From RYN-428 sp035695715 (lineage in GTDB: Bacteria; Planctomycetota; Phycisphaerae; Tepidisphaerales; Tepidisphaeraceae): 25,763 nt of DNA. The stretch is from assembly GCA_035695715.1 (NCBI GenBank), contig DASRRM010000078.1:1-25763 (forward strand). The letters are read 5' to 3'. A model generated the notes under the pieces. That model had not been told where the DNA came from. It did no database searches and was given only the letters and a program-made list of their open reading frames with translations. Below are positions 14,306 through 21,763 of the stretch, one piece after another. The stretch's first letter is position 1, and every line of letters begins with the position of its first letter. Position numbers and translations under genes: made by a program.

Positions 14306-16360
14306 ATGGCATCGATCAAACTCCCCGATGGGAGCATCAAGGAAGTGGCGGATGGAACCACCGTGTTTCAGGTGGCCGAGGGAATTGGCCGGGGATTGGC
14401 CAGGGCGGCGGTTGTCGCGAAAGTCGACGGCAACGTGGTGGACCTTTCCACGCCGCTCGCTGGCGCGCACGAGTTGGCGATCATCACCGATAAGGACCCG
14501 CTCGCCCTGCAAACGCTTCGGCATTCGGCCGCTCATGTCATGGCTGAGGCGATTCAGCGGCTGTGGCCCGATGCAAAGCTTGCCTATGGGCCTCCGGTCG
14601 AAAACGGGTTTTATTATGACATTGCCCTCGAGCATCCCATCAGCACCAACGACTTCGAGAAGATCGAAGCGGAAATGAAAAAAATCGTCGCGGAGAACCG
14701 GGCGTTTTGCCGGTACGATCTCGATCCGGCTCAGGGGATGGATCGGCTGAATAAGGAAGGCAATAAATATAAAGTCGATAACGCCCAACGCGCCATTGCC
14801 GGCGGTGCCAGTTCACTAAGCTGGTATGTCACCGGCAAAAAAGACCAGGATTGGGAAGACCTGTGCATGGGGCCGCACGTTCCGGCCACCGGAAAAATCG
14901 GCGCGTTAAAAATCATGAGCGTGAGCCAATCGTATTGGCACGGCAAGGCCGATTCAGACCGGTTCCAGCGCGTCTACGGCACGGCTTTCTTCAACCGCCA
15001 ACAGCTCGACGAATATCTCAATCGCCTGGAACAGGAAAAGAAACGCGACCATCGCGTGCTCGGCCCGCAGCTTGGCCTGTTCACCATCGATGACCAGGTC
15101 GGCCAGGGCCTGGTGCTTTGGAAGCCCAAAGGCGCGATCGTGCGGCAGCAGTTGCAGGATTTTATTTCCGAGCACCTCACCCGCCAGGGATACAGCCAGG
15201 TCTTTACGCCGCACATTGGACGTCTGGGACTTTATAAAACCAGCGGGCATTATCCTTATTATAAGGAGTCGCAGTTTCCGCCATTGGTCGATCGGGAACT
15301 GATCGAAGCGCTGGCAAAGGAGGGATGTTCCTGCTCTGAATTGTCGAACCGGATGGAAAAGGGCGAAGTGGACGGCTATCTGCTCAAGCCGATGAACTGT
15401 CCGATGCACATTCGCATTTTCGCCAGCGAGCCGCGGAGTTATCGCGACATGCCGGTGCGGCTGGCCGAGTTTGGCACCGTCTATCGCTGGGAAAAGTCGG
15501 GCGAGCTTGGCGGCATGACCCGCGTGCGCGGCTTCACGCAGGACGATGCGCATCTGTTCGTCACCGAAGACCAGGTTGCCGCAGAATTGATGGGATGCCT
15601 GGAGCTGGTGAAAATCGTATTCACCACGCTGGGCATGCACGATTACCGCGTGCGCGTCGGCTTGCGCGATCCGGACAGCAAGAAATACGTCGGCGAAGCA
15701 GAGCAATGGGACAAGGCCGAAAAAGCCTGCAAAGACGCCGCCGCCAGCCTTGGCGTTGCGTTCAGCAACGAGCCGGGCGAGGCGGCGTTCTACGGCCCGA
15801 AGATCGACTTCGTCGTGAAAGATGTCATCGGCCGCGAATGGCAGCTTGGCACGGTGCAGGTGGATTATCAGTTGCCGCAGCGGTTCGATTTGTCCTACAC
15901 CGGCGCGGATAACAAGCCGCACCGCCCGGTGATGATTCACCGCGCCCCCTTCGGCAGCATGGAGCGATTCATCGGCGTGTTGATCGAGCATTTCGCCGGG
16001 GCGTTTCCGCTATGGCTTGCGCCGGTGCAGGTGGCCGTGCTGACCATCAGCGAAAAGAGCGCCGAATACGCCAGGGAAGTGTCCACGGCGATGACCAACG
16101 CCGGCCTTCGCGCCGAGATCAACATCGGCCCGGAAAAAATCGGCCACAAGGTTCGCGCCGCGACGATGGCGAAGATTCCCTACAGCGTGGTGATCGGCGA
16201 GCAGGAAGCGGCCAGCCGATCGGTCGCCGTGCGAAGATATCCCGGCACCGACAAAGGCCCGACGATGTCGCTGGATGAATTCGTGCAGCGTTGCGAGCAG
16301 GAAGTATCGACGCGTGGGAGCACGCCGGCCGTGGCCGCCGCCGCCGAGCCCGCAAAGTGA
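14306..16360 (+). CDS. thrS: threonyl-tRNA synthetase
   Basis: A 684-residue class II synthetase that charges tRNA-Thr. It starts at ATG 14306 with GAGGG at 14296-14300; an upstream ATG at 14258 overlaps the previous gene and is rejected. A TGS domain (about 1-61) is followed by the editing domain with HSAAH at 73-77 and CMGPH at 187-191, giving the zinc-type His/Cys set that removes Ser from tRNA-Thr. The catalytic core has MNCPMH at 363-368 (zinc ligand Cys365) and GGMTRVRGFTQDDAHLF; APFGSMERFIGVLIEHFAG closes it. The C-terminal anticodon domain runs from about 570. The segment just before MNCPMH (EALAKEGCSCSELSNRMEKG) is an insertion relative to E. coli, as I recall. Regulation is by the attenuator at 13.8 kb. 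Confidence 0.98.
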   Translation: MASIKLPDGSIKEVADGTTVFQVAEGIGRGLARAAVVAKVDGNVVDLSTPLAGAHELAIITDKDPLALQTLRHSAAHVMAEAIQRLWPDAKLAYGPPVENGFYYDIALEHPISTNDFEKIEAEMKKIVAENRAFCRYDLDPAQGMDRLNKEGNKYKVDNAQRAIAGGASSLSWYVTGKKDQDWEDLCMGPHVPATGKIGALKIMSVSQSYWHGKADSDRFQRVYGTAFFNRQQLDEYLNRLEQEKKRDHRVLGPQLGLFTIDDQVGQGLVLWKPKGAIVRQQLQDFISEHLTRQGYSQVFTPHIGRLGLYKTSGHYPYYKESQFPPLVDRELIEALAKEGCSCSELSNRMEKGEVDGYLLKPMNCPMHIRIFASEPRSYRDMPVRLAEFGTVYRWEKSGELGGMTRVRGFTQDDAHLFVTEDQVAAELMGCLELVKIVFTTLGMHDYRVRVGLRDPDSKKYVGEAEQWDKAEKACKDAAASLGVAFSNEPGEAAFYGPKIDFVVKDVIGREWQLGTVQVDYQLPQRFDLSYTGADNKPHRPVMIHRAPFGSMERFIGVLIEHFAGAFPLWLAPVQVAVLTISEKSAEYAREVSTAMTNAGLRAEINIGPEKIGHKVRAATMAKIPYSVVIGEQEAASRSVAVRRYPGTDKGPTMSLDEFVQRCEQEVSTRGSTPAVAAAAEPAK

Positions 16361-16364
16361 TTAA

Positions 16365-16617
16365 CGTGGCACGGGCGTCCCGCCCGTGAGGCATGTACCC
16401 GTGCCGGTCGGCTGTACCCGGCCGACACTAACGGAGCGCAGCGACTCTTCGTCGGCTTAGACCTCCTGACAAAATGTGATAAATGAACGCCAAGACGCCA
16501 GGGACGCCAAGCGAAAAGCGCCAAGAAAACACGGAATAATCGATGATTTAATCTCTTTTTCCCGATCTTGGCGGCCGTGGCGTCTTGGCGGTTCATCCAG
16601 TTTTGTTAGGGACTAAT
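16365..16617. repeat. tandem repeat unit 1 (about 253 bp), with a family A palindrome
   Basis: Begins with CGTGGCACGGGCG followed by its inverse CCGCCCGT, then a stretch with GCCGGTCGGC..CGGCCGACAC and the shared tail GGAGCGCAGCGACTC. From 16467 it holds a family A palindrome (CTGACAAAATG, TGAACGCCAAGACGCC at 16484, and the inverse end at about 16572-16597, GTTTTGTTAGG). Unit 2 starts exactly 253 bases later. No gene; the 675-base interval from 16361 to 17035 is mostly repeat. Confidence 0.9.
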
Positions 16618-16858
16618 CGTGGCACGGGCGGCCCGCCCGTGAGGCATGTACTCATGCCGGTCGGTAGTACTCGACCGACACGAACGGAGCGCAGCGACTC
16701 TTCATTGGCTTCGCTTAGACCTTTTGACAAAATGCTATAATGAACGCCAAGACGCCAGGCGAAGAGCGCCAAGAGAATACGGACTACCGATGTTTTCATC
16801 TCTTTTTTCCGATCTTGGCGGCCGTGGCGTCTTGGCGTTCATCCAATTTTGTTAGGAA
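16618..16858. repeat. tandem repeat unit 2 (about 241 bp), with a family A palindrome
   Basis: A second copy of the 16365 unit in direct order, again with CGTGGCACGGGCG at its head, GGAGCGCAGCGACTC in the middle, and the family A palindrome (TGACAAAATG, TGAACGCCAAGACGCC at 16741, ending with GGCGTTCATCCAATTTTG and GTTAGGA at 16851-16857). It differs from unit 1 by many substitutions, so the duplication is not recent. The ATG of the only long frame through it is part of the repeat. Confidence 0.9.
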
Positions 16859-17051
16859 CTGGGCCATTCGATGTTCCGATTGCAATTCTCCAGTACACGA
16901 ATTTCAAGAACGGGAAAAGCATCACGGCGATTTAAACCCGATTTGCCAAAGCTGCGGCGCATCGTTTATTGAATCGGATGAATCGACATCACAACCCGAC
17001 CCGGAACCCAGGGGAACGGATCAATTGGAGGAGCAATGCAAGTCACTGTAA
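16857..17051 (+). pseudogene. zinc-ribbon remnant with no start codon of its own
   Basis: In this frame the unit 2 repeat runs directly into IRCSDCNSPVHEFQ (Cys pair at 16872-16883), GDLNPICQSCGASFIES and an acidic tail ending in CKSL. The two CxxC pairs, 26 residues apart, are like those of the zinc ribbons at 10.05 and 10.41 kb. No ATG, GTG or TTG lies between the repeat edge and the first cysteine; only ATT is present. The frame is open back to an ATG at 16740 inside the repeat. It overlaps denD by 16 bases. Either the repeat removed the true start or the repeat now supplies one. Confidence 0.5.
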
Positions 17052-18022
17052 CCGGCGCGGGCGGATTTCTGGGCCGTCGGCTTGTCCAGCAATTGCTCGC
17101 GCGCGGGACGATCGCCGACGCAACTGGAACGTTGCAGCCGATCACGAAGATCATTGCCTGCGACTTGGCGCTGGCGGCGGATTTGGCCGATTCCCGCGTC
17201 GAGCGAATCGAGGCGGATGCATCCGATCCCGCCATCATCTCGCAACTGATCACTCCCGAAACCCGCGTCGTCTTTCACCTGGCGGCAGTGGTCAGTGTCG
17301 GCGCGGAGGAGGATTTCGAACTCGGCATGCGTGTGAATTTCGACGGCACCCGCGCCTTGCTCGAAGCCTGCCGAAAACGCGCGCCGGGATGCAGCTTTTT
17401 GTTCGCCAGCTCCGTTGCGGTCTACGGCGGCGATCTTCCCGAAACAGTCGACGACGGCACCGCGCTTTCACCGCAGACATCTTATGGCATGCAAAAAGCC
17501 GTCGGCGAATTCCTTATCAATGACTACAGCCGGCGCGGATTTGTCGATGGCAGATGCCTGCGGCTGCCGACGGTGGTGGTGCGGCCGGGAAAGCCAAACA
17601 AGGCGGCGTCGTCATTCGCCAGCTCGATCATCCGCGATCCGCTGGAGGGGCGCGAAGTCATATGCCCAGTGCCGGCGGAAACGAGCGTCTGCATCATTTC
17701 GCCGAAAAAAGTCGTGCAAGGATTTCTACATGCGCAAACCCTTCCGGCCAGCGCCTGGGGATTCAGCCGGGCGATTCCGTTGCCGGGCAAGACGCTGAGC
17801 GTAGGAGACATGCTGGTGGCCCTGGAAAAAGTGGCCGGGGCGAATGTGGCCCGGCGCGTGCGGTTTGAGGTCGATCCGCGCATTGAAAAAATCGTGTATG
17901 GATGGCCGACGCGCTTTCGTTCCGAGCGCGCGGCCCGGCTCGGGTTTACGCCGGATGTGGGAATGGAAGAGGTGATTCGGGCGTTTATCGCGGATGATTT
18001 GGGCGGAACTGTTGTAAAATAG
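17036..18022 (+). CDS. denD: NAD-dependent epimerase/dehydratase, D-erythronate dehydrogenase-like
   Basis: A 328-residue short-chain dehydrogenase of the extended type. Its GGAGGAG site is at 17027-17033. The NAD motif VTGAGGFLGRR lies at 4-14, VVFHLAAVVSVGAE near 80-95, and the active-site pair is Tyr150 and Lys154 (YGMQK). The block RLPTVVVRPGKPNKAASSFAS, CPVPAETSVCIISPKKVV and GWPTRFRSERAARLGF match what I know of DenD, which oxidises D-erythronate to 2-oxo-tetronate; other aldonates are possible. The next gene, 153 bases on, is a beta-hydroxyacid dehydrogenase, a frequent neighbour in tetronate and related acid-sugar pathways. Co-transcription is likely. Confidence 0.85.
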   Translation: MQVTVTGAGGFLGRRLVQQLLARGTIADATGTLQPITKIIACDLALAADLADSRVERIEADASDPAIISQLITPETRVVFHLAAVVSVGAEEDFELGMRVNFDGTRALLEACRKRAPGCSFLFASSVAVYGGDLPETVDDGTALSPQTSYGMQKAVGEFLINDYSRRGFVDGRCLRLPTVVVRPGKPNKAASSFASSIIRDPLEGREVICPVPAETSVCIISPKKVVQGFLHAQTLPASAWGFSRAIPLPGKTLSVGDMLVALEKVAGANVARRVRFEVDPRIEKIVYGWPTRFRSERAARLGFTPDVGMEEVIRAFIADDLGGTVVK

Positions 18023-18174
18023 CGATGGTGCCAGGACATTGATTACTCGCCCGGCAATAAAGTGCGCCGCGGAGAGCCGGGGTGGCGACTTCAGTCGCCA
18101 GCCTGGTTGAAAGGCGATTTGTCAACCGCGCGATCAGAGACCAACAGCACGGGTGGCGCCTCACGTTTTCGATT

Positions 18175-19047
18175 ATGAGTACTACACTCACATTTTTAGG
18201 TATGGGTAGGATGGGTCTTCCAATGGCTTCGCGCCTGATGGACGCCGGATTCAATCTCACCGTCTACAACCGCACGCGCGACAAGGCCGGCCCGCTTCTG
18301 GCGGCCGGAGCGACGTGGGCCGACACACCGGTGGCCGCCGCCGGAAATCCAGTCATCATCACCATGCTCACCAACGCCGCGGCGGTGACATCCGTGCTGT
18401 TCGATTCCGGGGCGGCGGATGCGATGTCGCCGGGAACAATCGTCGTTGACATGTCGTCCACATCGCCAGCGGCGGCGCGCGAGCATGCGGCCCGCTTGGC
18501 GCACAAGAAAATCCATTACGCCGACGCCCCGGTCTCCGGCGGCACTCGCGGGGCCGCGGCAGGAACGCTGGCGATCATGACGGGCGCCGACGCGGATATT
18601 TTCGCCCGGCTGGCGCCGGTCTTTGCGCCGATGGGGAATGCCCGAAGGGTTGGGCCGATCGGGTCAGGGCAACTGGCAAAGCTTGCCAATCAGTTGATCG
18701 TGGCGGTGACCATCGGCGCGGTGGCCGAGGCGCTGGTGCTGGCCGAGCGTGGCGGGGCCGATCCGGCGGCCGTGCGCGAGGCGCTTGGCGGCGGGTTCGC
18801 CGACAGCCGGGTGCTGGCCGAGCATGGGCAGCGGATGATTGCCAGGGATTTTCAGCCGGGGGGAACGGTGAACAATCAGATCAAGGATTTAAACGCGGCC
18901 ACGGCCGCCGCGCGCGACGCGGGGTTGGAATTGCCGATGCTGGAGACGGTGCGGGGGCTGTTTGAAAAGCTGAAGTCGCACGATGGGGGCGAGTTGGACC
19001 ATAGCGCGCTGTTTCTTGAAATTGAACGCATGTCAGCACAGAAATGA
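18175..19047 (+). CDS. beta-hydroxyacid dehydrogenase (3-hydroxyisobutyrate / L-threonate / tartronate semialdehyde reductase family)
   Basis: A 290-residue NAD(P)-dependent enzyme from ATG 18175; a longer frame from 18082 is rejected because the typical N terminus MSTTLTFLGMGRMGLPMA starts here. The family hallmarks are GMGRMG (dinucleotide site), APVSGGTRGAAAGTLAIM (substrate site), LAKLANQLIV with catalytic Lys169, and KDLNAATAAARDAGLELPM. The 18023-18174 gap holds TGGCGACT at 18083 and its inverse at 18093, a small palindrome, with no clear ribosome site. Which hydroxyacid it uses cannot be read from sequence; beside a DenD-like gene an L-threonate or related tetronate is most likely. Confidence 0.9.
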   Translation: MSTTLTFLGMGRMGLPMASRLMDAGFNLTVYNRTRDKAGPLLAAGATWADTPVAAAGNPVIITMLTNAAAVTSVLFDSGAADAMSPGTIVVDMSSTSPAAAREHAARLAHKKIHYADAPVSGGTRGAAAGTLAIMTGADADIFARLAPVFAPMGNARRVGPIGSGQLAKLANQLIVAVTIGAVAEALVLAERGGADPAAVREALGGGFADSRVLAEHGQRMIARDFQPGGTVNNQIKDLNAATAAARDAGLELPMLETVRGLFEKLKSHDGGELDHSALFLEIERMSAQK

Positions 19048-19115
19048 CAATTCGCAGCCGATGGGATGCGTCGCGAGAGTGCGTCTACTGTCGGGTTGTC
19101 AGTGGAATCCTTCGG

Positions 19116-19222
19116 GTAATGAATCGCGAAATCGCAAGCGACGACCGACGGCATTGGGCGAACCAACACATTTCGCTTACCCGGTGTTTTTAGACATCGC
19201 TCGCGATTTCGCGATTCATTAC
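19116..19222. repeat. palindromic repeat family B, copy 1 (25-base arms)
   Basis: Arms 19116-19140 and 19198-19222 are inverse complements with one mismatch (core GAATCGCGAAATCGCAAGCG). The same core recurs at 21557-21653 and 25483. It lies 68 bases after the stop at 19047. No other feature in 19048-19332. Confidence 0.9.
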
Positions 19223-19332
19223 CGCGGCGCGATGCGATCGCGATACGACAATTCGCACCCGTTCAAGTGCCTCTGGACATCCTCACAACTTTCGACACAA
19301 TACGCGCCCTACTTTTTTATTGGAGATTGCTC

Positions 19333-19653
19333 ATGGCAGATGAAATCGTTTCCCCGGCCGATCAACAGGTGCAACTTGTGGTGGACGAGCGCGAGATGCG
19401 CACGTCGTTTGCCAATGGCTATCGCATTCACCTGGCCAACGAGGAAGTGGTGCTCGACTTCGGCTTCAATATGCTCAACCCCAACCCGCAAAGCGGCCAG
19501 CAGCAGATGCTGTTCAAGGCTGGGGAACGCGTGGTGATGGGTTATCCCACAGTAAAACGGCTGTCGATTTCGCTGGCACAAATCGTCCGCCGCTATGAAG
19601 AGCAGCTCGGCCCGATTGCCATTCAGCCGAATCAGCCGCAACAGCGGAAGTAG
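19333..19653 (+). CDS. DUF3467 family protein
   Basis: A 106-residue protein with GGAG at 19322-19325 before ATG 19333. It has the DUF3467 pattern: FANGYRIHLANEEVVLDFGFNMLNP near the middle, then VVMGYPTVKRLSISLAQIVRRYEEQLG. Members are found in diverse bacteria and are uncharacterised. The C-terminal tail is short and Gln/Pro-rich (QPNQPQQRK). It stands alone between two palindromic repeats. Confidence 0.88.
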   Translation: MADEIVSPADQQVQLVVDEREMRTSFANGYRIHLANEEVVLDFGFNMLNPNPQSGQQQMLFKAGERVVMGYPTVKRLSISLAQIVRRYEEQLGPIAIQPNQPQQRK

Positions 19654-19728
19654 GAGGAAGGGAGGAAACGAGGAACCAGGAACGAGGAATGTAGAATCGG
19701 GAACGAGGCAATCAGGAACTCGCGAAGT
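19652..19728. repeat. purine-rich degenerate direct repeat
   Basis: Repeated variants of AGGAACGAGGAA and GGAACCAGGAACGAGG immediately after the DUF3467 stop. Their inverse (CTCGATTCCTCCCTCCTCG) recurs at about 19898-19920, so the whole gap from 19654 to 19924 is repeat DNA with a palindrome at 19803-19867 in it. No gene is seen. Confidence 0.6.
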
Positions 19729-19802
19729 TTCATCTATTGTTTTCTGAATTGTCAGTTCCTCGTTCCTAAATGACCTTGCGCGATTCGGCGCGTCGGTTCT
19801 TC

Positions 19803-19867
19803 GTAGGGTCCGCACCGCGGACCGTCTTTTCCGCCCCAAACGTGACGGTCCGCCGTGCGGACCCTAC
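19803..19867. repeat. 24-base palindrome, family C
   Basis: GTAGGGTCCGCACCGCGGAC and four further bases (19803-19826) face their inverse at 19844-19867 with one mismatch. GTAGGGTCCGC-type palindromes are familiar from planctomycete genomes. It could act as a bidirectional terminator between the DUF3467 gene and the leftward hldE. Confidence 0.85.
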
Positions 19868-19924
19868 ACGGATCGCGCAGCGCTATTTAATTCGAACTTC
19901 CTCGATTCCTCCCTCCTCGTTTCC

Positions 19925-21481
19925 CTACGATGCCATCCTTGCATCGGCGGGTAAGGCATCGCGCTGATGGAGACAGGCCAGGATGTCGGCGGTTTCGACG
20001 GGGCGGTTGCCGATGGCCTGGGCCTCGCTGGCGGCGGCGATCGATCCGATAAACGCGGCGGCCTGCAATGATCCCCCCGCCGCCAGCATCAGGCTGGCCG
20101 CGGCCAAGAGGGCGTCGCCGCAGCCCAGCGGGTCGGCGGGGTTTGCGGTCAGGGCGGGCAGGTATTCGCTGGCCAGGCGGTCAGCCAATGCTTTTTCATT
20201 TCGATCGAACGTCACCAGTCCCTGTTTACCCAGCGTGATGATGGCTGATCGCGCTTCGGTGGCGCTGAGAAGATCCCACACTACCGCGCCCAAGCCGTTG
20301 GAAAAATCGTGCAATGCCTCGCGCGCTTCGCGCTCGGTCGGGCAGAGCAGGTCAAACCCGCGAAAGCGCAGCAGATTGCTCTGGCGGCCGCTGACGTCCG
20401 CCGTCAAAACGGGGACCATTTTCCGCAGCGCCGGCAAAATCCGATCGAGCAGGCCGGCGGTGATGACGCCGTACCCGAAATCAGCGAAAACCACCGCCGC
20501 CGCGCCGTCGGCCGCCGCCAAAATGCGCTCGGCGAGCGTTTCTTCCATCTGCAAATCCGCCGGGGCCGGCGTTCCTTCGTCCACCTTGAATAGCTTGGTT
20601 TGATCCACCAGATATCGATGTTTGCTGACCACCTCGCGCCGGCCGGTATAACACTTCACGTCCACGCCCTGGGCTCGAAGGCGCATTTCAATTTGCCGCG
20701 AAAGTTCATCTTCGCCCAGCGCGCTGATGAGGGTTGGATTCGCGCCCAGCCCGGCCAGATGAAGCGCGATGACACCCGCACCGCCATCGAAATCGCGCTG
20801 CTGCAGCGCGCGGAGCGAAAGCATCGGCCCTTCGCCGGCAACGCCGGTGGCATCGCAGAAGTGATAGCGGTCGAGAATATAATCGCCGATCACCAGCACC
20901 TTCTGCCCGCGTGCGCGCTGCAAAAGGTTTTGCAGGACGGGCGTGGACAGGTCATAGCGTTCGCGCAGGCGGGCGATTTTTTCGTCGTTGAACAGGCCAT
21001 GCCCGCCCATCGCGCCAATCAGCGCGGTGGAGGAATAAACCACTTCCCCGCTGGAAAGCACCACCCGCCCGCCATGGCGGACCACCGTCTCGCGCTCGGC
21101 CAGAAAGCGCGGATCCTGATTGCGCTGATATTCCCGCCCTTTGACGTAAACATCAGGCCTGAGCGCATCGAGCAATTCAACGGCCGTCGGATCGGGATTG
21201 ATGTAGACGTAATCGACGCATTCCAACGCCGCCAGGCTGGCGGCACGCAGATCATCGGGAATCAGCGGGCGATCGGCCCCTTTGTTCACGTGCGTGTCCG
21301 CGCTCACCGAGACCACAAGAATATCGCCAAGCGAACGGGCAAATTGCAGATGCTGAATATGCCCCGGATGCACGATGTCGAAACAGCCATGGCAATGAGT
21401 AATGGTCTTCCCTTCGGCGCTGGCGCGCTCGCGCATGGCCAACAGTTCATCGCGGGAAAGCGTTTTGCGATTGGGGTGCAT
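19925..21481 (-). CDS. hldE: bifunctional heptose-phosphate nucleotidyltransferase/kinase with reversed domain order
   Basis: A 518-residue protein from ATG 21481; a GTG six codons earlier (21499) is also in frame and neither has a clear ribosome site. It carries a nucleotidyltransferase first: CHGCFDIVHPGH at 30-41 (HxGH), GADRPLIPDDLRAA, DVYVKGREYQ and SSTALI. From about 180 it is a PfkB kinase: KVLVIGDYILDRYHFCDATGV, FDGGAGVIALHLAGLGANPT and GCGDAL with catalytic Asp456. In E. coli HldE the kinase comes first. It would make ADP-(or GDP-)heptose precursors for a surface polysaccharide. The kinase retains its catalytic Asp although the usual GAGD is GCGD. Confidence 0.92.
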   Translation of the reverse strand: MHPNRKTLSRDELLAMRERASAEGKTITHCHGCFDIVHPGHIQHLQFARSLGDILVVSVSADTHVNKGADRPLIPDDLRAASLAALECVDYVYINPDPTAVELLDALRPDVYVKGREYQRNQDPRFLAERETVVRHGGRVVLSSGEVVYSSTALIGAMGGHGLFNDEKIARLRERYDLSTPVLQNLLQRARGQKVLVIGDYILDRYHFCDATGVAGEGPMLSLRALQQRDFDGGAGVIALHLAGLGANPTLISALGEDELSRQIEMRLRAQGVDVKCYTGRREVVSKHRYLVDQTKLFKVDEGTPAPADLQMEETLAERILAAADGAAAVVFADFGYGVITAGLLDRILPALRKMVPVLTADVSGRQSNLLRFRGFDLLCPTEREAREALHDFSNGLGAVVWDLLSATEARSAIITLGKQGLVTFDRNEKALADRLASEYLPALTANPADPLGCGDALLAAASLMLAAGGSLQAAAFIGSIAAASEAQAIGNRPVETADILACLHQRDALPADARMAS

Positions 21482-21556
21482 CGGGGGATATATCGACACG
21501 AAGCGCGCGGGAGCTTGAAAGATTATCGGACTGAAACCCAGGGCGCGCCATCGGGG

Positions 21557-21653
21557 GAATCGCGAAATCGCAAGCGACGAACAGCGCCATTCGGCGATCG
21601 AATGGCCGCGCCATCCCCACGATGCGAATCAGTCGCTTGCGATTTCGCGATTC
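21557..21653. repeat. palindromic repeat family B, copy 2 (22-base arms)
   Basis: Arms 21557-21578 and 21632-21653 are perfect inverses (core GAATCGCGAAATCGCAAGCG). It lies between hldE (minus) and the plus-strand glycosyltransferase, in the divergent promoter region. A 5'-side core is also at 25483. Confidence 0.9.
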
Positions 21654-21763
21654 ATTCCGAAGAAATGAACACCCCAGCGCCTCGTGCGGGTTCCCGGGGC
21701 GTTTCATTCATTCCATCACTCGTGCATGTCCGATAACAACCATGGCGGAGGATCCGCCGCATC

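Noticed and set aside
14954..15991. A 345-codon minus-strand frame across thrS
   Set aside because: thrS is unambiguous here and the antisense frame has no recognisable domain or ribosome site.
20600..21736. A 378-codon plus-strand frame opposite hldE
   Set aside because: Antisense to a well-supported enzyme; part of it is the translated family B repeat (the recurring SRNRKR string).
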